A stretch of 64,000 bases of DNA, taken from NCBI RefSeq assembly GCF_009789195.1, contig NZ_WSTC01000003.1, positions 62,001-126,000 of the forward strand, in the 5' to 3' direction. The DNA is from Paenibacillus sp. MMS18-CY102. Lineage in GTDB: Bacteria; Bacillota; Bacilli; Paenibacillales; Paenibacillaceae. Below, in pieces: positions 18,069 to 27,051 of this stretch. Numbering within the stretch: the stretch's first letter is position 1; every line of letters starts with the position of its first letter. Position numbers and translations under genes: made by a program. The notes beneath the pieces are model-generated. The model was not told where the DNA came from. It made no database searches and was given only the letters and a program-made list of their open reading frames with translations.

Positions 18069-20378
18069 CTAGTTAATCCAATCATAGTACGGGCCAAAAT
18101 CCGAACGCAGGCAAAGCTTGCCGAGCTTATCCAGCTCCTGCTTGGAAGCGCGAATGAGATGGCGCATGCCGATTGGCGCGTCCTCTTCCGAAGCCAGATA
18201 AGCAGCTGCCAGCACCGCGTTCTTAATGTTGCCGCCTGCAAGCTGCAGGCTTCTTGCAAGAAACGAATAATCGATATCATCACTCCGTGGTGCCTCTGAT
18301 GGAAACATCGCTTGCCACAGGCGGAACCGGTGCTGCTCTTCAGGAATCGGAAACTCAATTCGAAATGCCATCCGGCGCGCAAAGGCTTCGTCCATGTTAT
18401 GCTGCAGGTTCGTGGCCAGAATCGACATGCCATCGTACTCCTCCATCTTCTGGAGCAAATACGCGACCTCCGTATTGGCGTGGCGGTCATGTGAATCTTT
18501 GACCTCGGAACGCTTGCCGAACAGTGCATCCGCTTCGTCGAACAATAGAATCGCATTGCTGTTCTCGGCTTCCGCGAACAATCTTCCGAGGTTTTTCTCC
18601 GTCTCCCCGATATACTTGCTGATGATCTGCGATAGGTCAATCCGGTACAAATCAAGCCCAAGCTCGCCTGCAATCGCCTCCGCTGCCATCGTCTTGCCGG
18701 TGCCAGGAGGCCCAGCGAAGAGCACGTTCGTGCCTTTGCCCCGAGACAGCTTGCCGTGAAAATTCCACTCCGTCAGCACGCGATGCCGCTGCTGAAGCTG
18801 CGCGATGATTTGCTGAATTTTGAGCGTCTGCTCAATCGGCAGAACGAGCTGGCCGACGCGGTGCTGCGGAATAATTCGCGTCGCGATGCCATCCAATCCA
18901 TGGTGGCTCTGACGCTGGCAAGCTTCGCGAAGGTCCGCTTCGGTGATGCGAGCCACCCCTTGCTCATTGCCGCTAAGTTCTGCTGGCGTTGACGGCATGC
19001 TGCGCCACTGTGCCAAAGCGTGTGCAAGCTGCCATGCTTTGCCGATGCCGCCCGCCGTCAGCTTATATTGCTCGGCGATCGCCATCCATCGAACAGGCTC
19101 CGCTAAAGGAATGCCTCCAGCATGTTCCGGCTGCTGCTGCCAGAGTACGGCTCGCTCGCGAACATCCGGCAGCCGCATCGGCAGCTCGATCAGCGGCGCT
19201 GGGAAAGCTTCCCCGTTCGGCACGACACGCAGTGTGCTGAGCAGCAGCATCGGCAGCGTACCTGCCATCCTATGCGTGTACAGGAGCCGCCATTCCATCC
19301 TTTTATCCCCGTCTGCACGTTCTTGCAGCAGCTCTGCATGCATCAGGCCAAGCACGGCCGAACGGAGCATCGCTTCCCGGCAAGCGAGTTCCAGCAGCGC
19401 AGCACGCGGCGCCTCCTCATCCGGTAACTGGCTAAGATCAACCAGTACTAACGGCGCATTCGCTCTCTTGCATGCAGCAGCCGCTAAGGCGAGGCGCCCG
19501 CAGCCCGGCTGGCCGAGCAACAGGAAGGCTAGCTGTGATGGTGACGGGAGCATCTCCCTGTTCGCCACAATCGGTTGGGCCAACGCCGCGGCAAGCTTTT
19601 GCTCTAGCTTCACATGGTCTTGGCTCCACCGAAATTCGGCTGAAGAGGCGGCTGCCATCGTACGGCTATCCTCTGTAGCCAAGCGGGCAACGCCCCGGAC
19701 ACGCCCTTCCAGCTGGCCAGGCTGCATAAGAAACTGCATCACGCCTTCGTCCAGCTTCACATACGAAGCGAGCAAGGGTTCGCCGCCTATATCCGATTGG
19801 CGGGGCAACAGCGTGACAAGCCCATGCTGCCGAAGCCGGCCATTGGGCAGCCAGTAGGGCAACTGCCTGACGAGTTCCGAATCGCCTGTCCCTAGCAGCC
19901 TAAGCGTTAACGCAACGGTTGGCTGCCGGCTTGTCGCGTCGTCGAGCAAAAATCCGTACAATTTGCTGTACTTTTCATCCACCTGAACTGCCGCAGCGAT
20001 GATGACCGCATCCCGCTCAAACCGATCCAATCCGTAACATTCGGCAAGCCGCTCAAGCGGCAACGCTAAACCCTCCGCAGCCGTTGCTCGCACCCGTTCG
20101 CGAATGTTTCGCTCTAGCGCTTGCAGCTCTTCCTCGATATCGAGCAGCCTCATCCGTTCATGTGCTGAAAGCTGCCCATTGAGTGGGCCGGCCTCATCCA
20201 GAAGCCGAGCCATCTCTTCGCGAGTCAATGCAATGCCCGCATATTGGCGTGTCAGCTCATCTTGGGACTCTTCCCGAATCGCCATCCGTTCCATCTCAAT
20301 TCGAATGCGCAGATCCAACCTGCCCAGCTCATCAAGCAGATGCTCCCAATGGTCGGCATATGGCCTTATCTGAACCAT
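18069..20378 (-). CDS. eCIS AAA+ ATPase, Afp15/Pvc15-like
   Basis: The 769-residue protein ends in a full AAA+ domain: Walker A GPPGTGKT near residue 556, Walker B ILLFDEADALFGKR near 612, then LATNLQHNMDEAFARRM, the sensor and arginine-finger region, and FRIEFPIPEE. A second, degenerate AAA domain near residue 288 has GQPGCGRL, without the Walker A lysine. The first 110 residues are helical and charged, probably coiled coil. This layout is typical of the eCIS ATPase needed for assembly though absent from the finished particle. The frame is open to 20402, but AAGGAG supports the ATG at 20378. It is the first gene of the operon. Confidence 0.92.
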   Translation of the reverse strand: MVQIRPYADHWEHLLDELGRLDLRIRIEMERMAIREESQDELTRQYAGIALTREEMARLLDEAGPLNGQLSAHERMRLLDIEEELQALERNIRERVRATAAEGLALPLERLAECYGLDRFERDAVIIAAAVQVDEKYSKLYGFLLDDATSRQPTVALTLRLLGTGDSELVRQLPYWLPNGRLRQHGLVTLLPRQSDIGGEPLLASYVKLDEGVMQFLMQPGQLEGRVRGVARLATEDSRTMAAASSAEFRWSQDHVKLEQKLAAALAQPIVANREMLPSPSQLAFLLLGQPGCGRLALAAAACKRANAPLVLVDLSQLPDEEAPRAALLELACREAMLRSAVLGLMHAELLQERADGDKRMEWRLLYTHRMAGTLPMLLLSTLRVVPNGEAFPAPLIELPMRLPDVRERAVLWQQQPEHAGGIPLAEPVRWMAIAEQYKLTAGGIGKAWQLAHALAQWRSMPSTPAELSGNEQGVARITEADLREACQRQSHHGLDGIATRIIPQHRVGQLVLPIEQTLKIQQIIAQLQQRHRVLTEWNFHGKLSRGKGTNVLFAGPPGTGKTMAAEAIAGELGLDLYRIDLSQIISKYIGETEKNLGRLFAEAENSNAILLFDEADALFGKRSEVKDSHDRHANTEVAYLLQKMEEYDGMSILATNLQHNMDEAFARRMAFRIEFPIPEEQHRFRLWQAMFPSEAPRSDDIDYSFLARSLQLAGGNIKNAVLAAAYLASEEDAPIGMRHLIRASKQELDKLGKLCLRSDFGPYYDWIN

Positions 20379-20492
20379 ACAGCCGGCACTCCTTGTGGGC
20401 ACAATAAATAGCGCCGCACGCTATGTGTATACCACCTTGCCACGTTTCCTAACAAGCTGTAATTTGCCTCCTTATGGCAATTTTTTGTACAA

Positions 20493-20521
20493 ATTGTATC
20501 ACGAACCCTATAGGTAGGCAA
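20493..20521 (-). promoter_or_regulatory. Sigma-A-like promoter of the eCIS operon
   Basis: Reading leftwards, -35 TTGCCT (20516-20521), a 17-bp spacer and -10 TACAAT (20493-20498) stand about 108 nt before the ATPase start. The -10 lies in CGTGATACAAT, also present at the promoter of the 1326-residue gene (48425). Downstream, CAATTTTTTGTACAAATTG (20478-20496) is an imperfect palindrome overlapping the -10, a possible operator. An AAGGAGG at about 20468-20474 in the leader could serve a short TTG-started reading frame that overlaps the ATPase start; this is weak. Confidence 0.7.
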
Positions 20522-20672
20522 TGCAAAAACCGCCTTGTTTTTTCCAATTAAAGCGCTTCCAATCTAAAGTGTTTTTAAAGAGATTTTCCATGAGTGTCCT
20601 AATGCGTTGTGGGGTAACCTATAACAGCAGTTGGAACCTCTATCTTTATTATGCAAAAGGCGGCGATTACCA

Positions 20673-20855
20673 GTGAAGCGCAGAGATCCTGATTACGATG
20701 AAACGTATAACGAAACATCCAATACGGCGGCGGGCATTAATACCCCGAAGAACCATGAAGATTCAGGCCCGATCGACATGATTAGCGATGCCATCGAAGA
20801 AATTGTCGACAACGTGCAGCATACGTTCGATCACAAGGAGCATGGGCGGCATTAG
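20673..20855 (+). CDS. Small acidic protein of unknown function
   Basis: This 60-residue product (MKRRDPDYDETYNETSNTAA..., GTG start at 20673 with AGGCGG upstream) is hydrophilic and acidic, ends in a His-rich tail, and has a helical part IDMISDAIEEIVDNVQHTF. A longer frame from 20631 has no ribosome site. It is divergent from the eCIS operon and followed at once by a strong terminator, supporting real expression. No family is recognised. Confidence 0.6.
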   Translation: MKRRDPDYDETYNETSNTAAGINTPKNHEDSGPIDMISDAIEEIVDNVQHTFDHKEHGRH

Positions 20856-20871
20856 CCTGCTTTCTTCACTA

Positions 20872-20911
20872 AAATAAAGGGCGGCGCAACAGTTTGCGCC
20901 GCCCTTTATTT
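20872..20911. terminator. Bidirectional rho-independent terminator
   Basis: An 18-bp perfect stem, 20872-20889 with 20894-20911, has a 4-nt loop. AAATAAAG and CTTTATTT ends give U-rich tails on both strands, serving the small + gene and the convergent multicopper oxidase gene. Confidence 0.9.
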
Positions 20912-20959
20912 CCATTTAAATGCCCCTCCATCTGACTTAACTTGCTTGCAATCGGCCTG

Positions 20960-23239
20960 CTATTCCGGATGGTTAACTGTCCCGCTTCCCACCTCATATG
21001 GGCTCGTAATGCCCTCATACATCAGGTGCATCGACATGCCTGCAGCCGCATGCTCTAGGTTGTGGCAGTGGTCCATCCATAAGCCGGGATTATCAGCACG
21101 AAACGCGAGCTCATAAGTTTCCCCCGGCTGCACGTCGAGCGTATCCGACCACCACGGGCTGCCATCAACATTGTCGCCGTTACGGGAAAGCACAAGCATA
21201 TGATGGCCATGCAAATGCATCGGATGGTCTACGATGCTGCGATTAATGATTGTTGTATGAACGAGATCGCCCTCTTGCACCATGAACATTGGCGTATCAG
21301 GAAATACTTTGCCGTTAATCGTATATAGCTGGTTGAATGCTCCGTTATAAAAGCCTAGTTTGTTGTCCAGCAGCATCGTAAACTGCCGGTCAAAGATGCT
21401 GTCCGCGCCAAACGCCGTCGCAGTTGGCTTGCCATAGTGCGTCGGGATGAATACGTCCTCGCTTGAAGGCAACTCGCTCGGCGCTTCACCTTTTCCATCC
21501 GGCGTCATGAGCAGCCCTGTCTTCGTGCCGTTGCCTATTGCTAGAAATACGGGCTGATTCGGCATCGTGAAGCTAAGATCGTACCGTCCGCCTGTCGTTA
21601 ATTCGAGCCTTGTTGCTGCCAACAAACCCGGTTCATTCACATCAGTGCCGTCTATTGCAACCACCCGGAACGATGTACCGATCACCGAGTAGCTCTGCCG
21701 TACCCAATCGTCAGTATTGATCAGCCGCAGGCGAACCTCCGTACCGGGCACGACCGTTTCTTTGCGCACGCCGGTCCAGCCATCAACAGCAAGGCCGACA
21801 CGATCCCATATATGCGTCATGGCCGTGAATTCCTTTGCTTCAGGCGGCTCCCCTAATTCAGCATGCGCCTCCTGGCCGCCTCCCGTATTCAGTGGGACCG
21901 CGCCTTCTTCACTTGCTGGCTCAACGACCAATGGCCCGAACAACCCTCGGCTCACCGCCTCCTGAGAATCTTGATGCGAGTGATACCAATAGGTCCCTGT
22001 CTGCTCCGCCACAAATCGATACGTGTATGACTGGCCTGGCATGACCGCGTTTTGTGTAACACCAGCTACGCCATCCTCCGCATTCGGCACGTCTAGCCCA
22101 TGCCAATGGAGCGTCACGCCTTCATCGACATTCTGGTTCACGAGCTTTACCTCGATCAGCTCGCCCTTCTTCATTCGAAGCTCCGGTCCCGGCAATTCGC
22201 CATTGAAAGCCCATGCATCCTTGATAACTTCACCCGATGCGAGCCTCACATCTTGGCGCTGCGCTACGAGGGTAAAGGTCCGGTCAGGCTTGCCATCTTG
22301 CGGTCCCGTGAGTTGGTCGAGCGAAACTGTCCCTACACCTCCCACATGCCGCACATCATGTTTCCTCATGCCGGCTGCTGTACTAGCGCCCTCTCCAACT
22401 CGCAATGCGGCTGCCGTCACCTCTACTGAACCTACCGCAGCCGCTTCTGTTGCAGCGATATGCCCGCCATGCTCACTGTGCGCATGCACAATCTCCGTCC
22501 CTATTGGCTGCTGCCCGCCTCCCCAATCCATCTCGCCAGCCATCATGCTCATCCGGGCTGGCAGCTTGCTGCTCTGTTGTTCAATGGCAATGCCGACCGC
22601 AGCAATCGCGCCAACCGCAGCTACAGTTCCCGCGAACCGTCCGAATCGTCCCCAAGCGTGATAACGCAACGGGGCAGCCAGCACGCTCACCTTCCGCCAG
22701 CGGTGAAGATGCCGAACATATAACAAACCGAGCACTCCGCCATAAGCTAGCAAGGGCATGATGGCATCTATGAACCGAAATGGAACGGGGGGCTCCATCG
22801 CGTAATAAAACGCTGTTAACGCACCTAAGGCTGATGCATGAAACGGCAGCACAATGCCTGGATGCGCTGCCTCCGCCCTTACCTCATAAGGCAGAGCGCC
22901 ATCCAGCCCCTTCGCTTTAAGGCGCAGCTTGCGCAGCCGAGGCACCGTCACGAACCCTAGCATAGCTGTGGGCAGTACGGCCAGCGGCACTTGAAGCGCC
23001 AATCGGTCGACCCAGAATACAGGCGCCCTCGCCGCCGATAGCATTAAAGTAACAGCAGCGACTGCCCACGATGCAATGGCCGCGTATGCCGCCCATGCAA
23101 TTAGCTTGCGTGAACGGCGCGCCAACTGCCCTGCTGACCCTGCATAAACAAGGCGGAACGCCTTCGTCCCTCCTGCCCATGCTAATATAGCGAGCAGCGG
23201 CAAGAGCCCCAGCCCGATTCCCGTTAACATGCCATACAT
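20960..23239 (-). CDS. Membrane-anchored multicopper oxidase
   Basis: The 759-residue protein has an N-terminal membrane part (residues 1-260, about six hydrophobic helices, with RSRKLIAWAAYAAIASWAVA and similar), a linker, and an outward-facing multicopper oxidase part. All copper motifs are seen: LHWHGLD near residue 378, YWYHSHQ near 418, HPMHLHGHH near 670, and HCHNLEHAAAGM near 726, which contains the type 1 Cys and the type 2/3 His. It should couple oxidation of a phenolic or metal substrate (Cu+, Mn2+ or Fe2+) to reduction of O2 to water. GGGAGG supports the start at 23239; the frame is open to 23323. It is separated from pyruvate kinase by a terminator, so it has its own promoter. Confidence 0.9.
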   Translation of the reverse strand: MYGMLTGIGLGLLPLLAILAWAGGTKAFRLVYAGSAGQLARRSRKLIAWAAYAAIASWAVAAVTLMLSAARAPVFWVDRLALQVPLAVLPTAMLGFVTVPRLRKLRLKAKGLDGALPYEVRAEAAHPGIVLPFHASALGALTAFYYAMEPPVPFRFIDAIMPLLAYGGVLGLLYVRHLHRWRKVSVLAAPLRYHAWGRFGRFAGTVAAVGAIAAVGIAIEQQSSKLPARMSMMAGEMDWGGGQQPIGTEIVHAHSEHGGHIAATEAAAVGSVEVTAAALRVGEGASTAAGMRKHDVRHVGGVGTVSLDQLTGPQDGKPDRTFTLVAQRQDVRLASGEVIKDAWAFNGELPGPELRMKKGELIEVKLVNQNVDEGVTLHWHGLDVPNAEDGVAGVTQNAVMPGQSYTYRFVAEQTGTYWYHSHQDSQEAVSRGLFGPLVVEPASEEGAVPLNTGGGQEAHAELGEPPEAKEFTAMTHIWDRVGLAVDGWTGVRKETVVPGTEVRLRLINTDDWVRQSYSVIGTSFRVVAIDGTDVNEPGLLAATRLELTTGGRYDLSFTMPNQPVFLAIGNGTKTGLLMTPDGKGEAPSELPSSEDVFIPTHYGKPTATAFGADSIFDRQFTMLLDNKLGFYNGAFNQLYTINGKVFPDTPMFMVQEGDLVHTTIINRSIVDHPMHLHGHHMLVLSRNGDNVDGSPWWSDTLDVQPGETYELAFRADNPGLWMDHCHNLEHAAAGMSMHLMYEGITSPYEVGSGTVNHPE

Positions 23240-23360
23240 GACAATAACCTCCCGAATGTTTCTGATACCCTCATCATAGGGGAAGCCGGTAACGATGCGG
23301 AACAGCCTCAAGGGCAATAGCATCCCCGACCGTAGACCGGGGAAGGCTCCACCCCAAAAC

Positions 23361-23410
23361 CAAAAAAACGCCCACGCAAGCAGCCGATGAACGGCAATTG
23401 CGTGGGCGTT
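23361..23410 (-). terminator. Rho-independent terminator of pyk
   Basis: On the minus strand AACGCCCACGCAA (23398-23410) pairs with TTGCGTGGGCGTT (23367-23379), followed by a T7 run. It lies 16 nt beyond the pyk stop. Confidence 0.92.
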
Positions 23411-23426
23411 GTGGATCGCATATGAT

Positions 23427-24842
23427 TTACACTTGCTCGATTTTGATCAGGTTCGTTGCGCCAGACTTGCCGCTTGGCACGCCCGCCGTAATGACGACCG
23501 TGTCGCCCGATTCGATCAGGCCAGCTGCACGGCCCGCTTCGATGGACGAGGAGAACAGTGCGTCTGTCGACTCGGATTTGGTGCCTTTGATTGCTGTTAC
23601 GCCCCATACGAGTGCAAGGCGGCGTTGAATGCGCTCGTCCGACGTGATCGCAACGATTGGCGCTTTCGGGCGATATTTGGATACCATGCGCGCTGTAAAG
23701 CCGCCCTCTGTCGGCGACAGAATCGCTTTCGCTTCGAGCTCGAGCGACGAGCTTACAACCGCTTGGCTAATAACTTCCGTAATGGAAGAAGATTGGCCGA
23801 AGCCTTTCTTATGCAGGTTGCTGCCGTATTCAATCAGCGACTCCGCTTTGATTGCGATCGTGGACATCGTGCGGATCGATTCTACCGGGTATTTGCCGGC
23901 AGCCGTCTCGCCCGACAGCATAACTGCGTCTGTGCCTTGCAGTACAGCGTTCGCTACGTCCGTTACTTCTGCACGCGTTGGGCGTGGGTTTACTTGCATC
24001 GACTCGAGCATATGCGTAGCAACGATTACTGGCTTGCCAGCTGCATTACATTTGTCGATCATTTCTTTTTGGATCAATGGAACGTCTTCAACTGGAATTT
24101 CTACGCCGAGGTCACCGCGGGCAACCATGATGCCGTCGGACGCTTCGATGATCGCATCCAAGTTTTCAACGCCTTCTTGGTTCTCGATTTTCGACACGAT
24201 TTGAATGTGGCCAGCGCCGCCCTCTTCCAAGAGGCGACGAATTTCGAGCACGTCTTCTGCACGGCGAACGAACGATGCAGCTACAATGTCTACACCCTCG
24301 CCGATACCGAACTCGATATGTTTCACGTCACGGTCCGTTACGCCTGGAAGCGTCGTGCGAACGCCTGGCAAGTTAACGCCTTTGCGCGGTTTGATCACGC
24401 CGCCGTTGATGATTGTGCAATATACGTTTGTTGCGTCTACCGAGTCTACACGCAGCTCGATCAAGCCGTCATCCAGCAAAATTACGCCGCCTGGCTCCAT
24501 CACTTTCGGCAGGTCCGCATAATTAACCCACAGCTTCTCGCCGTCGCCGAGCTGCTCTTCCGTTACAAGCGCCAGCTTGTTGCCTGCTTTGAGCTCGTAC
24601 GAAGCTTCCTTCAGCTTGCCGATACGGATTTCAGGCCCTTTAATGTCCATCAAAATCGACACGTTCGCGCCCGTTGCTGCTGCTGCTTCACGGATTTTGG
24701 CGATACGGTCGCTATGGTCTTCCAATTCGCCGTGCGCCATGTTCAAGCGCGCAACGTTCATGCCTTCATTCATCATTTCTTTCAAAGTGTCTACGGCTTC
24801 ACAAGCCGGGCCCATCGTACATACGATTTTGGTTCTGCGCAT
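23427..24842 (-). CDS. pyk: Pyruvate kinase
   Basis: The enzyme transfers phosphate from phosphoenolpyruvate to ADP in the last step of glycolysis. The 471-residue product has RRTKIVCTMGPACE at the start, the ARLNMAHGE segment, DIKGPEIRIG, the catalytic-lysine region IQIVSKIENQEGVEN, the metal and substrate loop MVARGDLGVEIPVE and the hinge VMLSGETAAGKYP. It lacks the extra C-terminal phosphohistidine-like domain of the 585-residue Bacillus enzymes. The frame is open to 24908, but AGGAGGAG and the family N terminus fix the ATG at 24842. A normal pyk usually lies with pfkA, so this stand-alone copy may be a second isozyme. Confidence 0.95.
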   Translation of the reverse strand: MRRTKIVCTMGPACEAVDTLKEMMNEGMNVARLNMAHGELEDHSDRIAKIREAAAATGANVSILMDIKGPEIRIGKLKEASYELKAGNKLALVTEEQLGDGEKLWVNYADLPKVMEPGGVILLDDGLIELRVDSVDATNVYCTIINGGVIKPRKGVNLPGVRTTLPGVTDRDVKHIEFGIGEGVDIVAASFVRRAEDVLEIRRLLEEGGAGHIQIVSKIENQEGVENLDAIIEASDGIMVARGDLGVEIPVEDVPLIQKEMIDKCNAAGKPVIVATHMLESMQVNPRPTRAEVTDVANAVLQGTDAVMLSGETAAGKYPVESIRTMSTIAIKAESLIEYGSNLHKKGFGQSSSITEVISQAVVSSSLELEAKAILSPTEGGFTARMVSKYRPKAPIVAITSDERIQRRLALVWGVTAIKGTKSESTDALFSSSIEAGRAAGLIESGDTVVITAGVPSGKSGATNLIKIEQV

Positions 24843-24912
24843 TATTCTTTTTCTCCTCCTGATGTATGCTCTATGGTCCAATTGTACTGCTGAACCTTTC
24901 TTTCGCATATGA

Positions 24913-24939
24913 ACTATAGTATTCTAAATGTACTATAGT
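24913..24939. promoter_or_regulatory. Paired ACTATAGTA boxes between pyk and araC-type gene
   Basis: ACTATAGTA (24913-24921) and TACTATAGT (24931-24939) form a perfect 9-bp inverted repeat with a 9-bp centre. ACTATAGT is itself palindromic, so the pair can also be read as direct boxes 19 bp apart. It lies in the divergent intergenic region and may be the operator of the AraC-type regulator. Confidence 0.55.
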
Positions 24940-24965
24940 ATGATTCATTGATCGGAGGATTCGAC

Positions 24966-25742
24966 ATGCTGGAGCTGCTGGATGTAACGCTGGACCGGGG
25001 GATGAATTGGTATGGGCAGTGCGATGATTCAGATGATTCAAACGGAGTGTACACGCTCGTTCTAGTCAGCTACGGCAAGTGCGTCTACTGGATCAATGCG
25101 GACAAGCTTATTCTCGAAAAAGGCGACGTGCTCTTAATCCCGCCGCGTGCCGCCTTTTATGGCAAATCTGTGCCAACTGTGTTCCACGAGAAGCTCGTGG
25201 CCCAATTCAAAGTTGGTCCCGTCGCGATTCGTGAACTGCCGCTGCTGGCAAGGCAAGAGCCCGCCCAAGGCAGGCCCGGACGGTTCGAATGGATGCTGGA
25301 ACGGCTTCGCGTGCTCCATGCCGAATGGTCAGATCGCACGCCCTATGCCGAAATCCGCGGCGCGGCGATTATCACGGAGCTGGTCGCGCTCTGGAACCGC
25401 GAATTCGATCAAGCGCCCATGGCGCCGGGCACGCACAAGCTTGTCGAGCGCATGAAGCAGCACATCCAGCTTAACTACAGGGACAAAGTGACCAAGGATG
25501 AGCTAGGCGCCTGCATTAACCGCACGCCCAATTATGCTGCAGCGCTGTTCCGCCGGGCGACCGGCCAGACGATCAGCGAGGCGGTTAACGCCGCGAGGAT
25601 GAAGACGGCCATCTATATGCTGACAGACTCGCTGCTCACGGTGAATGAGATATCCGATTACCTTGGCTACCGCGATGTTTCCTACTTCCAGCGCGTATTC
25701 AAGCGGACGACTGGGCGTACGCCCTCTTCTTTCTTGCGTTAA
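24966..25742 (+). CDS. AraC-family transcription regulator
   Basis: The 258-residue product has an N-terminal cupin-like sensor part (YTLVLVSYGKCVYWINADKL, EKGDVLLIPPRAAFYG) and a C-terminal double helix-turn-helix (residues 160-258: NYRDKVTKDELGACINRTPN, then VNEISDYLGYRDVSYFQRVF and TTGRTPSSFLR). GGAGG precedes the ATG at 24966. It is divergent from pyk and may regulate it, though the ligand is unknown. Its stop overlaps that of the convergent marR gene in TTAA at 25739-25742. Confidence 0.9.
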   Translation: MLELLDVTLDRGMNWYGQCDDSDDSNGVYTLVLVSYGKCVYWINADKLILEKGDVLLIPPRAAFYGKSVPTVFHEKLVAQFKVGPVAIRELPLLARQEPAQGRPGRFEWMLERLRVLHAEWSDRTPYAEIRGAAIITELVALWNREFDQAPMAPGTHKLVERMKQHIQLNYRDKVTKDELGACINRTPNYAAALFRRATGQTISEAVNAARMKTAIYMLTDSLLTVNEISDYLGYRDVSYFQRVFKRTTGRTPSSFLR

Positions 25743-26203
25743 ATATACCCGCGGCTAACAAGCGTTTCATGAATGGGGAAGGCTTTAATGAATTTCTCGA
25801 GCATGCCGTTAACGGACTTAATTTCTTGATCCGTTAACAGTTGGTTGATGTAGCGGTACGCGTCTTCTTCAATTTCCTTGATGCGCTTTGCGATTGCCTG
25901 CCCTTCCGCTGTTAAGCGAAGCAATACGGCCCTTGAATCATCGGGGTGAACGACCTTTTCGATGATCCCATCTGCGACCATCCGGTCTACTAATCGGGAC
26001 GGGCTTCCCGCTTCGCATATTAATAAGTTCCCCAGTTCCTTCAACGTTAAGGGCTGCCTGCTCTCTAGTATGCTTATAGCCTCCGCTTGCGAAGCCGTAA
26101 TTCCCGTTTTTTCAAAATAATCATTCAATAAACGGCCGCCTTGCCGCTGGACCGCTAACATTAGATAACGGAACCTCTCCACTTCATTAGCAGCGAAATT
26201 CAC
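25739..26203 (-). CDS. MarR-family repressor
   Basis: This 154-residue winged-helix protein has ITASQAEAISILESRQPLTL, the recognition region LGNLLICEAGSPSRLVDRMV, and the wing VHPDDSRAVLLRLTAEG. It starts at a GTG at 26203 after AGGAGAGG. It is 17 nt behind the lactonase-like gene and almost surely in its operon. Two palindromic boxes cover the operon promoter (27052-27094), so it probably represses its own operon until it meets a ligand. C47-like cysteine in LLICEAG could be a redox sensor, which is speculative. Confidence 0.9.
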   Translation of the reverse strand: MNFAANEVERFRYLMLAVQRQGGRLLNDYFEKTGITASQAEAISILESRQPLTLKELGNLLICEAGSPSRLVDRMVADGIIEKVVHPDDSRAVLLRLTAEGQAIAKRIKEIEEDAYRYINQLLTDQEIKSVNGMLEKFIKAFPIHETLVSRGYI

Positions 26204-26220
26204 CCATATCCTCTCCTGAC

Positions 26221-27033
26221 TTACCCCACACAGTGTGGAATGATCTCAGGGTCATGATTCGTCAGCACCGCCCAACAATCCTCTCGTTTAGCGAAATCTC
26301 TTGCCCAATCTAACGAATGCTGCGCCTCTCGCTTGCTCGTGGTTACGCCTGGCAAAATGTTCTCCTCCAACGACCTTGCCGCATAGCCAACATCACCAGC
26401 TATTAGGACCCATCCTTGCAGCGTGCGAACCAACACCGAACAATGCCCCTTGCTATGCCCCGGCGTATACACCATGTATACCGATCCATCTTCAAAAAGA
26501 TCAAGCCCGAGCTTGTAAGGCCCGTGCGGAATAGGCGCCAGCTCAAACGGCGTAATCGAAACATTCCGCCACATGGATGGAACGTAGCCTAGCTCTTTAT
26601 GCGCCGCCTTCCATTCTGGTTGGCTGGCCAGTATTCGGCGAGCCTGCGATAATTGCTCTAGCCCGCTAACATGATCGTTATGCATATGTGTAAGCAGTAC
26701 GTAATCGATGTCACTAGGCTGCAGCCCGTGGCTCGCCAACTGCTCGTGGACTGCTTTACCTTGGCTCAGCCTAGCTTTGCATAAGGAATAACCTAACCAA
26801 CCTAAATGCTTCTTTTGGTTTTTCCTTACTTCGTCATGCCAGCCCGCATCTACAACGATGTTCCCTTTCGGATGCTCGATGAGGTACGCCGACACCGGAA
26901 ACCAGCTTTTATACGATTGCGGCCTAAGCCAGCCCGTATAGGGCATCGGATGCCAGGATCTCTCGCGGAATGCGAGCGCACGGTCCATGTACACTTCTCC
27001 GGTATGCCACACATGCACTTTCGAATGAACCAT
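26221..27033 (-). CDS. Metallo-beta-lactamase-fold hydrolase, AHL-lactonase-like
   Basis: The 270-residue product has the lactonase-type metal motif THMHNDHVSG near residue 117, the later GHSKGHCSVLV histidine and IAGDVGY aspartate, and a final LTNHDPE histidine. These are the ligands of a two-zinc site. This N-acyl-homoserine-lactonase-like family hydrolyses lactones or other esters; the true substrate here is unknown, and a lactone from a neighbour is one option. GGAGGGG supports the ATG at 27033; the frame is open to 27066. It shares an operon with marR. Confidence 0.85.
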   Translation of the reverse strand: MVHSKVHVWHTGEVYMDRALAFRERSWHPMPYTGWLRPQSYKSWFPVSAYLIEHPKGNIVVDAGWHDEVRKNQKKHLGWLGYSLCKARLSQGKAVHEQLASHGLQPSDIDYVLLTHMHNDHVSGLEQLSQARRILASQPEWKAAHKELGYVPSMWRNVSITPFELAPIPHGPYKLGLDLFEDGSVYMVYTPGHSKGHCSVLVRTLQGWVLIAGDVGYAARSLEENILPGVTTSKREAQHSLDWARDFAKREDCWAVLTNHDPEIIPHCVG

Positions 27034-27051
27034 CAGCTTCCCCTCCATTAA

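Noticed and set aside
18254-18502. Small plus frames inside the ATPase gene
   Set aside because: They overlap the Walker B coding region in antisense and have no start signals.
1-20402. Prophage or type VI secretion system
   Set aside because: There are no capsid, terminase, portal, integrase or lysis genes, and no TssJLM membrane complex. The AAA+ ATPase, DUF4255 cap and CIS-tube/LysM protein point to an eCIS.
23409-24893. Plus-strand 494-codon frame opposite pyruvate kinase
   Set aside because: It mirrors the pyk codons, has no family pattern and no ribosome site; pyk is certain.
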